9,353 bases of DNA from Chitinophagaceae bacterium (GTDB taxonomy: Bacteria; Bacteroidota; Bacteroidia; Chitinophagales; Chitinophagaceae), in contig JACFNM010000155.1 of assembly GCA_019454915.1 (NCBI GenBank), forward strand, positions 1-9,353. Direction: 5' to 3'. The notes under the pieces were generated by a model. It was not told the DNA's origin and made no database searches. It was given only the letters and a program-made list of their open reading frames with translations. This document shows positions 1 to 5,380 of this stretch, piece after piece. Position numbers and translations under genes: made by a program. Positions within the stretch are counted from its first letter, which is position 1. Every line of letters starts with the position of its first letter.

Positions 1-1278
1 TTGCTTTATATCAGCCGCGACCACCTTGGCAGTATTACGCATATTACAGACGCCGGCAAGGCATTACAGGCCGAATACAGCTACGATGCCTGGGGGCGGA
101 TGCGCAATCCTGTAAACCTGACGGTGTATGCACTGGGCGCCGAGCCGGCATTGCTGTTAAACCGGGGCTATACCGGGCACGAACATTTGAAAGAGTTTGG
201 GTTAATCAATATGAACGCCCGGCTATACGATGCGCTGATAGGGAGAATGATTAGTCCGGATAATTATGTCCAGGACCCGTCAGACCCGAGAAATTTCAAT
301 CGGTATGCTTATGCGATGAATAACCCACTCAAATACACTGACCCGACGGGGGAGTTTTGGCACTTGATTATTGGGGCAGTTATTGGAGGAATTACCAATT
401 GGGCTGCCAATGGTGCAAAATTTAGTTGGAAAGGGCTTGGTTATTTCGGTATCGGTGCTGTCGCAGGGGCTTTGAGTGCTGGCATTGGCACGGGAGTTAA
501 TGAGGCTATGGCCGGTGGCTCTTTCGGTGCCGGGTTTATGGGAACAGCAGTTGGAGTATCTTCAACAGGCTTTATTGCCGGAGCGGCGACTGGTGCAGCC
601 GCAGGATTTACAGGTGGATTTGTTACAAATTCCGGTAATGCTTGGATGAGCGGTGCTAACTTAGGGCAAGGGTTATGGGCTGGAATTAAAGGGGGAGGAA
701 TAGGTGCGTTAGCAGGAAGCGTGTTAAGTGGTACGATTGGCGGAATAAATGCTTTGACAAAGGGAACAAACTTTTGGACAGGAAAAGCCTCATTTGATCT
801 ATCAAACGGTTATAGTGCATGCGGAACTGCTGTTGGAGATAAGACCGTTACTGGCAAATATGTAGGTAAATTTCGAGGTATTAATCTTTATGAATCATCA
901 ATGCTCCCCGAAGGTTCTGCTGCTACATTACCTGGCAGAGGGATAATACTCTCTACCGGACAATATTCACTTAACAGTACTTTAAGGTACACTACAGAAT
1001 TATTACAACATGAGTTTGGACATATACTTCAAGCAAGAGAGGTTGGATTCCAAGCATTTTACAAACTCATTGCACCCGAAAGTTTTGCGAGTGCTACTTT
1101 GAATGGAGTGGGTGGATGGAGTCATAGTACTTTTTGGACTGAAACTTGGGCTAATTACCTCTCGAACAATTACTTTGGCGTTAATTCATTATTAAATAAT
1201 CCAGCGTGGCCCGCGCAAAATATAAGTTGGTATAATTTACTGCGCTTGAGCGCTGTATCCCCGTTCTTTTTGCCTTAA
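1..1278 (+). CDS. RHS-family polymorphic toxin, C-terminal part, with HExxH metallopeptidase-like tip (5' end outside window)
   Basis: This frame is open at base 1, so only the last 425 residues are seen and the protein starts upstream. Residues ~1-118 are the conserved RHS core: DHLGSI, YDAWGR, the GYTGHE...FGLINMNARLYD stretch and the closing YTDPTGE. Residues ~119-250 are a Gly/Ala-rich hydrophobic linker. Residues ~251-425 are the variable tip. It carries HEFGHILQ at 337-344, an HExxHxxQ zinc-peptidase signature, and TETWAN at 380-385, whose Glu381 could be the third zinc ligand. In known RHS toxins the repeat shell encloses the tip, which is released to act on a competitor; a peptidase activity here is inference. 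The core is GC-richer than the tip, as expected when tips are exchanged. A lipoprotein gene follows after 17 nt and is the likely immunity partner. The RHS call is firm; the enzymatic call is moderate. Confidence 0.9.
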   Translation: MLYISRDHLGSITHITDAGKALQAEYSYDAWGRMRNPVNLTVYALGAEPALLLNRGYTGHEHLKEFGLINMNARLYDALIGRMISPDNYVQDPSDPRNFNRYAYAMNNPLKYTDPTGEFWHLIIGAVIGGITNWAANGAKFSWKGLGYFGIGAVAGALSAGIGTGVNEAMAGGSFGAGFMGTAVGVSSTGFIAGAATGAAAGFTGGFVTNSGNAWMSGANLGQGLWAGIKGGGIGALAGSVLSGTIGGINALTKGTNFWTGKASFDLSNGYSACGTAVGDKTVTGKYVGKFRGINLYESSMLPEGSAATLPGRGIILSTGQYSLNSTLRYTTELLQHEFGHILQAREVGFQAFYKLIAPESFASATLNGVGGWSHSTFWTETWANYLSNNYFGVNSLLNNPAWPAQNISWYNLLRLSAVSPFFLP

Positions 1279-1295
1279 TATTAATTATCACGAAC

Positions 1296-1694
1296 ATGAA
1301 AAAAGTAATCTATATAAGTTGCTTGTTTTTGTTTTACGGGTGCATTTTTACGTATGACCCTGCACGTGGCTTACTCTATGTATCTAATAATTCTGCCGAG
1401 GCTGTTTACGTTTATCTCAAATATGGAGATGTCGATTCGCTGCCGTTAATCCCGAGCGCAGGATTATTTACTTTTATAGATGTTAAAATGAGAGACGCTT
1501 ACACTATTGACGGGAGCCGCAAAAAACCACGCCTTCCAGGTAACGAAAATGAGATAACGCTTTTTATTATTACTGAAAAAATGATGAATAGTTATGATTT
1601 GAAAGAAATGCACAGAAATCAAATATTTGCAAAAAAAATAACTTTAACTAAAGAAGAGCTAGAAAATAGAAATTGGATAATAACCTATCCATAA
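1296..1694 (+). CDS. Small lipoprotein, candidate immunity protein for the RHS tip
   Basis: The product is 132 aa with an N-terminal signal MKKVIYISCLFLFYGC. Cys16 is a probable lipidation site, although FYG before it is a loose lipobox. There is no acid-rich stretch after the Cys, so the surface-export signal described for Bacteroidetes lipoproteins is not evident and the protein may face the periplasm. The rest is a small soluble domain that I do not recognise (VYVYLKYGDVDSLPLIPSAG at ~37-56). It starts 17 nt after the toxin stop codon and its base composition is AT-rich like the tip, which is the usual place and character of an immunity gene. The immunity role rests on position only. The ATG at 1296 fits the signal peptide. 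Confidence 0.7.
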   Translation: MKKVIYISCLFLFYGCIFTYDPARGLLYVSNNSAEAVYVYLKYGDVDSLPLIPSAGLFTFIDVKMRDAYTIDGSRKKPRLPGNENEITLFIITEKMMNSYDLKEMHRNQIFAKKITLTKEELENRNWIITYP

Positions 1695-1713
1695 CAGAAA
1701 GCCTTGGCTCCTG

Positions 1714-1792
1714 CGCCTTGGTTCATGTCTCACGAATCAGTAGTGTTTTGAATTGTGTGTGATGGTGGTACGTGGAGACAAGTATCAAAGCG
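1714..1792 (+). repeat. Palindromic intergenic repeat, copy A
   Basis: This imperfect inverted repeat lies 20 nt after the lipoprotein stop codon. The inner arms are TGTCTCACG (1726-1734) and CGTGGAGACA (1771-1780), pairing with one bulged G. The outer arms are CGCCTTGGT (1714-1722) and ATCAAAGCG (1784-1792), pairing at 8 of 9 positions if one G-T pair is allowed. The 5' arm is followed by AATCAGTAG, which is shared with copies B and D and nearly so with C. The centre is the most variable part. Function is unknown; it could be a transcript-end hairpin, a REP-like element or a recombination scar. Confidence 0.75.
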
Positions 1793-1822
1793 ATGGAGTT
1801 GATTGTGGGGTTTATGTTGAAA

Positions 1823-1855
1823 TTGGTATTTTAAGTATAAGTAGAACCTTTTTTG
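1823..1855 (+). promoter_or_regulatory. Possible Bacteroidetes-type promoter of T9SS stub gene 1
   Basis: TTG at 1823-1825 and CTTTTTTG at 1848-1855, 22 bp apart, loosely resemble the Bacteroidetes sigma-A pattern (TTG about -33, TAnnTTTG about -7). The TA of the -7 box is missing. Both parts are kept in the second copy although bases between them changed. A transcript start near 1862 would leave a leader of about 28 nt before the ATG at 1890. Weak call. Confidence 0.3.
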
Positions 1856-1889
1856 AAATTAATAAACAGAATCGAAAAAATTGATTACT

Positions 1890-2363
1890 ATGCCAGTAAA
1901 AATCTTTTCTCTCCTACTCCTTCTTTTCTCTCTACAAACCACCGCTCAGGAAATCCCCTCCGGCAGTTGCGGATTATTAATGACTTACGATGCCGCAGGC
2001 AATCGTATTAAAAGAGAATATTTTTGCAACAACGGCAGCAACCGCATTGCCAACCCGGAATTGGCCCGCCTGAATAGCGAAGTCGGGCAGGCCAAGCAGC
2101 AGGAAGCTGCCGATGCAGGCTTTGAAGAGGTAGATGCCTTGTACCCCAACCCCACAACGGGTAAATTTTATATCAGTTTCAGCAAAGCGATAGATAATGC
2201 TACCATACAGGTGGTGGATATAAACGGCAAAGTGGTTCAGCGGGTAAAAGGCAGCGGTACACGACTGGAATTTGATTTGTCAAAGCAGCCATCGGGCACT
2301 TATTTTATTTTGATCCATACCGACGGGGTTATTATCAATAAGAAGATCATAAGAGCGAAATAA
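1890..2363 (+). CDS. Small T9SS-sorted protein with one RHS-like YD motif, copy 1
   Basis: The product is 157 aa from the ATG at 1890; an in-frame TTG at 1881 exists but the ATG gives a clean signal peptide (residues ~1-20, a poly-Leu core ending in TTAQ). Residues ~28-43 contain MTYDAAGNRIKREYFC, a single YD-repeat-like motif of the RHS type. Residues ~84-157 are a T9SS type A sorting domain: LYPNPTTGKFYI, then VVDINGKVV, then LSKQPSGTYFILI, ending in KKIIRAK. Such domains send cargo across the outer membrane and are normally cut off as the cargo is anchored or released. With only ~60 residues of cargo, the role is unclear. It may be the leader gene that originally preceded an RHS gene, or an accessory to toxin export. 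The protein is identical to copy 2 except for two signal-peptide residues. Confidence 0.85.
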   Translation: MPVKIFSLLLLLFSLQTTAQEIPSGSCGLLMTYDAAGNRIKREYFCNNGSNRIANPELARLNSEVGQAKQQEAADAGFEEVDALYPNPTTGKFYISFSKAIDNATIQVVDINGKVVQRVKGSGTRLEFDLSKQPSGTYFILIHTDGVIINKKIIRAK

Positions 2364-2445
2364 GCCGGTGGTTTGGTGGGTGGTTCACGGCTGGGAGGCT
2401 GGGTTCCGGCATAGTAATGGAGTTGCTTTTGCAGGTATAATTTTC

Positions 2446-2496
2446 GGGACATAGTCCCCGGAGAACATAGAAAATACGTAGTCAGGAGACTACGTA
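2446..2496 (+). terminator. Twin hairpins after T9SS stub gene 1
   Basis: There are two perfect inverted repeats in tandem. GGGAC (2446-2450) pairs with GTCCC (2454-2458) across a 3-nt loop. TACGTAGTC (2475-2483) pairs with GACTACGTA (2488-2496) across AGGA. They begin ~80 nt after the stop codon at 2363 and no U-tract follows, so intrinsic termination is uncertain. The second hairpin ends 7 nt before the edge of the long repeat, which makes a recombination-site role equally possible. Confidence 0.45.
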
Positions 2497-2503
2497 TAGC
2501 AGG

Positions 2504-2901
2504 TCTCTTGGGGTCCAACAATCCGCCCCCCTACCGAAGACGTTAAGCGCGCTTTAAAAGAAATGGGAGAAGATTTAAACGTAAAGCTGACCGGCCCTTA
2601 TGGACCTACATATAGAGCCGGAGGCTTGTGGAGGAGAGGAATAACGGTAGGTCGGTCAGCAATGATAAATGATTTTGAAGATGGAGGCCAAAAAACTGTT
2701 AGTGTATGGGTACATGAATCCTATCATTATTTTCAGCAATTAACTCAAGGCTGGGCTAGACAATTTACGAATGGTATTTATGAACAGTGGTGGCTGAGCG
2801 CGATTATGGGGAAGGACCCCTATTATGAAATTCCTTCAGCTAACGAATTCAAAGCAAGGGTATATGTAGACGAATTTATGGAGAGATTCTGGAAATGGTA
2901 A
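2504..2901 (+). pseudogene. Orphan RHS-type toxin tip with HExxH motif, lacking the RHS body
   Basis: The frame is open from the repeat edge (about 2503) to the stop at 2899-2901, about 132 residues. The stop before it is the TAG at 2497-2499, inside the repeat. The first ATG is at 2563 and would give 112 aa with no signal peptide. Counting from that ATG, HESYHYFQ at 51-58 is an HExxHxxQ zinc-peptidase motif, and NEFKA at 94-98 supplies a likely third ligand (Glu95). RPPTEDVKRALKE upstream of the ATG is still good coding sequence, so the reading unit is older than the ATG. The arrangement matches the displaced tips found after main RHS/CDI genes. It is probably silent unless recombined onto an RHS body, but expression from the ATG as a small cytosolic protein cannot be excluded. 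Confidence 0.7.
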
Positions 2902-2918
2902 ACTTAACAACAATAATT

Positions 2919-3407
2919 ATGAAAACGTGTATAATAGTGATTACTTTATTATTGATAACGGGGTGTCTGCCATATCCTGTTCAGGGAGTTATAGATAATA
3001 CCGCTCAAACAGCTAATAGCACAGATATAATTACATTCAGTTATAACTACTATAGACATAAAGCTATCATGCTGATTGGAGTATCTATCCATCCTGACCC
3101 GTCCAAAAGTGAATTTGTAACTGATTTGACCAAGATGAGGTTCATCTCAACAAAAGAAAATACTTATATTATTAAAAGCATTAATAATTATGATGGAGAA
3201 AATATATTATTTAGGGAAGGGGTGCCTCTCACACTAACGATTAAACCTGAACAATCATATAATATAGACTACATAATAAAAACGAAAAATAAAATATCAA
3301 AAAAAGAATTCACAGAAAGAATATTGACGGATACCTTAGTTGTCTTCAGTGAACAGGAGGGGGTTATTGGTAAATGTTGGTTTCGATATCGTCAGTCTTC
3401 AATGTAA
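2919..3407 (+). CDS. Small lipoprotein, candidate immunity protein for the orphan tip
   Basis: The product is 162 aa from the ATG at 2919. An upstream ATG at 2895 overlaps the tip stop codon but adds eight polar residues before the signal, so I prefer 2919. The signal MKTCIIVITLLLITGC ends in a canonical lipobox ITGC with Cys16. The residues after the Cys (LPYPVQG) have no acidic export signal. The mature part is AT-rich and rich in Lys, Ile and Asn, and I recognise no domain. The gap from the tip stop codon to this ATG is 17 nt, the same as in the first toxin-lipoprotein pair, and both proteins are lipidated at Cys16. The sequences are otherwise unlike, as expected of partners specific to different toxins. 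Immunity is inferred from context. Confidence 0.7.
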   Translation: MKTCIIVITLLLITGCLPYPVQGVIDNTAQTANSTDIITFSYNYYRHKAIMLIGVSIHPDPSKSEFVTDLTKMRFISTKENTYIIKSINNYDGENILFREGVPLTLTIKPEQSYNIDYIIKTKNKISKKEFTERILTDTLVVFSEQEGVIGKCWFRYRQSSM

Positions 3408-3422
3408 ATCCTACTAACCCCT

Positions 3423-3493
3423 CGCCCTGGTTAGTGTCCCACGAATCAGTAGATTGCGGTTGATGGTGGTACGTGGAGACAAGTATCAAAGCG
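3423..3493 (+). repeat. Palindromic intergenic repeat, copy B
   Basis: This is the same element as copy A, starting 15 nt after the second lipoprotein stop codon. The inner arms are GTGTCCCACG (3434-3443) and CGTGGAGACA (3472-3481), pairing with one bulge. The outer arms CGCCCTGGT (3423-3431) and ATCAAAGCG (3485-3493) pair imperfectly. The centre is 8 bp shorter than in copy A. Confidence 0.75.
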
Positions 3494-3590
3494 GTGGAGT
3501 TGATTGTGGAGTTCATGTTGAAATTGATATTTTATGGATAAGTAGAACCTTTTTTGAAATTAAAAAACAGAATAGAAAAAATTGATTATT

Positions 3591-4064
3591 ATGCCAGTAA
3601 AAATCTTTTCTCTCCTACTCCTTCTTTTCTCTCTGCAATCCTTCGCCCAGGAAATCCCCTCCGGCAGTTGTGGGTTATTAATGACTTACGATGCCGCAGG
3701 CAATCGTATTAAAAGAGAATATTTTTGCAACAACGGCAGCAACCGCATTGCCAACCCGGAATTGGCCCGCCTGAATAGCGAAGTCGGGCAGGCCAAGCAG
3801 CAGGAAGCTGCCGATGCAGGCTTTGAAGAGGTAGATGCCTTGTACCCCAACCCCACAACGGGTAAATTTTATATCAGTTTCAGCAAAGCGATAGATAATG
3901 CTACCATACAGGTGGTGGATATAAACGGCAAAGTGGTTCAGCGGGTAAAAGGCAGCGGTACACGACTGGAATTTGATTTGTCAAAGCAGCCATCGGGCAC
4001 TTATTTTATTTTGATCCATACCGACGGGGTTATTATCAATAAGAAGATCATAAGAGCGAAATAA
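3591..4064 (+). CDS. Small T9SS-sorted protein with one RHS-like YD motif, copy 2
   Basis: The product is 157 aa from the ATG at 3591. It differs from the copy at 1890 only at residues 17-18 (Ser-Phe instead of Thr-Thr), both just before the probable signal cleavage site after AQ. It has the same layout: signal peptide, YDAAGNRIKREYF motif, short linker rich in Gln, Glu and Ala, then a T9SS type A sorting domain from LYPNPTTG to the C-terminus. It follows palindromic repeat B and shares the possible promoter with copy 1. An intact frame in both copies suggests both are functional or that the duplication is recent. Confidence 0.85.
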   Translation: MPVKIFSLLLLLFSLQSFAQEIPSGSCGLLMTYDAAGNRIKREYFCNNGSNRIANPELARLNSEVGQAKQQEAADAGFEEVDALYPNPTTGKFYISFSKAIDNATIQVVDINGKVVQRVKGSGTRLEFDLSKQPSGTYFILIHTDGVIINKKIIRAK

Positions 4065-4146
4065 GCCGGTGGTTTGGTGGGTGGTTCACGGCTGGGAGGC
4101 TGGGTTCCGGCATAGTAATGGAGTTGCTTTTGCAGGTATAATTTTC

Positions 4147-4197
4147 GGGACATAGTCCCCGGAGAACATAGAAAATACGTAGTCAGGAGACTACGTA
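4147..4197 (+). terminator. Twin hairpins after T9SS stub gene 2
   Basis: This is an exact copy of the pair at 2446-2496. The 5-bp stem GGGAC/GTCCC is at 4147-4159, and the 9-bp perfect stem TACGTAGTC/GACTACGTA is at 4176-4197. There is no U-tract, so the terminator label is tentative. Confidence 0.45.
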
Positions 4198-4204
4198 TAG
4201 CAGG

Positions 4205-4415
4205 GTCATCATAGCAAAATAAATCAGTAACCTGGAGTGGATCAGGTATAGTCGCTTCGCCCTGGCTTGTGTCTTACGAATCAGCAAGAGGATGTCGAAC
4301 AAGAATGGCGCTTGGGACACTTACCAGGGTGATGGGGGAGATAGGGAAAGCGTTATAAGATGATAACGAAAGTATAAAAATGTAAAGCCTCGGAACAACC
4401 CGTAAACTCCTGAAT
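4205..4415. other. Gap between repeat copy 2 and the small barrel gene; possible remnant of a third module
   Basis: The frame used by the orphan tip at the equivalent junction continues here for only eight codons (encoding GHHSKINQ) before a TAA at 4228-4230. Palindromic repeat C follows at 4258-4331. The remaining 84 bp to the ATG at 4416 hold no recognised gene or clear promoter. A plausible reading is that a third tip and its partner were lost, leaving the tail and the end-of-module palindrome; the short frame could also be chance. Confidence 0.4.
4258..4331 (+). repeat. Palindromic intergenic repeat, copy C (longest stem)
   Basis: The outer arms CGCCCTGG (4258-4265) and CCAGGGTG (4324-4331) pair fully with one G-T. 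A symmetrical 3-nt internal loop follows. The inner arms GTGTCTTACG (4269-4278) and CTTGGGACAC (4311-4320) then pair at 9 of 10 positions with two G-T pairs. The interior has diverged most from the other copies, yet the arms still pair. Confidence 0.75.
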
Positions 4416-4976
4416 ATGAAATACACGATTCAACTATTACTCTGTTTCATGGCTTCTGTTATTTGTTCGGCTCAAAAGAAGCAGTTTATTTTTGCAGGAG
4501 CTGGTATTGGCTTGGATCATGGAGGACTGGGGATAAAAGCAGAATATCAGCCTTTTAAATATCTCGGACTTTTTGGCGGCGTCGGACATAACCTGGCTGG
4601 TTTTAACGGCAACGGCGGTATTATTTATAATATAATGCCTAACAAAAAGGTTACGCCGATCTTTACGACTATGCTGGGAGTAAATTCAGCTATTATTGCC
4701 GAACTGGAAGACGCAAATGGTCCAACGGGTCAAAAGAGTCGATTGCAATTTGTGGCCTTCACCGTTGGTGGAGGATTTGACATTAAATTTGGAAGGCAAC
4801 AAAACCAGAAAGTAAATTTCACGCTATTAGTACCTCTCCGCGGATATGACTTCTGGTGGTATCGCAATTATATTACGAATACGTTGGGAGGAACGATTAA
4901 GCAGGACGTGTATCCGGTATTGATAGCAGCGGGATGGAATATTGACCTTTTACATTTAAAAAGGAAGGATAGGTAG
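4416..4976 (+). CDS. Predicted small outer-membrane beta-barrel protein
   Basis: The product is 186 aa. A Sec signal peptide covers residues ~1-19 (LLLCFMASVICSAQ, probable cut after AQ). The mature part is a run of alternating hydrophobic and polar strands with Gly and aromatic residues: FIFAGAGIGLDHGGLGIKAEY, then YLGLFGGVGHNL, then FVAFTVGGGFDIKF, then VNFTLLVPLRGY. This pattern is typical of small 8-strand outer-membrane barrels. I do not recognise a specific family. It lies between palindromes C and D, so it occupies a module position in the toxin array where the other two modules end with a lipoprotein gene. It could be an immunity protein left without its toxin, or an unrelated envelope protein. 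The ATG at 4416 fits the signal peptide. Confidence 0.7.
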   Translation: MKYTIQLLLCFMASVICSAQKKQFIFAGAGIGLDHGGLGIKAEYQPFKYLGLFGGVGHNLAGFNGNGGIIYNIMPNKKVTPIFTTMLGVNSAIIAELEDANGPTGQKSRLQFVAFTVGGGFDIKFGRQQNQKVNFTLLVPLRGYDFWWYRNYITNTLGGTIKQDVYPVLIAAGWNIDLLHLKRKDR

Positions 4977-5008
4977 AAGCCCGGCCACTTCACCTTCCGC
5001 CCTGATTC

Positions 5009-5060
5009 GTGTCTTACGAATCAGTAGCAGGATCGCGGTTGAAGTTGGTACGTGGGACAC
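5009..5060 (+). repeat. Palindromic intergenic repeat, copy D
   Basis: The inner arms GTGTCTTACG (5009-5018) and CGTGGGACAC (5051-5060) pair over all 10 positions if two G-T pairs are allowed. The 5' outer arm is recognisable (CGCCCTGA at 4998-5005) but has no matching 3' arm. The element starts ~30 nt after the small barrel gene. AATCAGTAG follows the 5' arm as in copies A and B. Confidence 0.75.
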
Positions 5061-5338
5061 CATAGTCGTTAAGCTAAGATTTTTTGTTTATTTGCAAAGA
5101 TTCATAGTGGGTTTGTTTATTTTTGGCGCAAGGCATAGACAATCTATAATCAGCGGTAGATAGGATTTCGCGGTAGCCGTTAAGGCAGGTGCAAAGTGTG
5201 TTAGCTTTTGCGAGGTGCATCCCGGTAACCAGACTCAGAGGGGAGTTGTCTAAGACCGCGGTTCGGTATTGCCCATACTATGTTGTTTAGCAGGTTATAG
5301 CAAAATTTGAGTCTATAACAGTTGGGACGGAGTACCGA
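5061..5338. other. Intergenic region without a convincing gene
   Basis: No coding frame or RNA gene is supported. An 11-bp direct repeat, TTTGTTTATTT, occurs at 5083-5093 and 5112-5122. AAAATTTG at 5302-5309 is one base from the Bacteroidetes -7 box and may belong to the promoter of the large barrel gene, but no TTG sits at the usual distance (the nearest gives 16 bp). Confidence 0.4.
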
Positions 5339-5380
5339 TTGATTGGCAAATTAGAGAGTACCATTAAAAAAATAAACCTG

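Larger units (their letters stand above)
1714..2503 (+). repeat. Long direct repeat, copy 1 (palindrome, promoter region, T9SS stub gene, twin hairpins)
   Basis: This block recurs at 3423-4204. From 1765 onward the two copies align without gaps at an offset of 1701 bp; inside the palindrome they differ by an 8-bp length change. From about 1974 to 2503 (530 bp) I saw no difference by eye. Upstream, the promoter region and signal-peptide codons carry roughly a dozen or more substitutions. The match stops abruptly after TATAGCAGG, where an unrelated toxin-tip frame starts. The uneven identity suggests recent gene conversion or recombination in the 3' part. Confidence 0.9.
3423..4204 (+). repeat. 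Long direct repeat, copy 2
   Basis: This is the second copy of the block at 1714-2503. By eye it is identical over 3675-4204, with scattered substitutions upstream. After its right edge (TATAGCAGG) the sequence differs completely from that following copy 1: here a short open stretch ends at a TAA at 4228-4230. Confidence 0.9.

Noticed and set aside
1714..2503. Long repeat as a simple insertion sequence
   Set aside because: It encodes no transposase, its two ends are not inverted repeats of each other, and no target duplication is evident.
2300..2521. Reverse-strand frame of 73 codons across the T9SS gene end
   Set aside because: It is the antisense shadow of the T9SS gene and the twin hairpins, and runs across the repeat edge.
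1714..5060. Palindromes as integron attC sites
   Set aside because: The arms lack the GTTRRRY / RYYYAAC core sites, and no integrase gene is present in the window.
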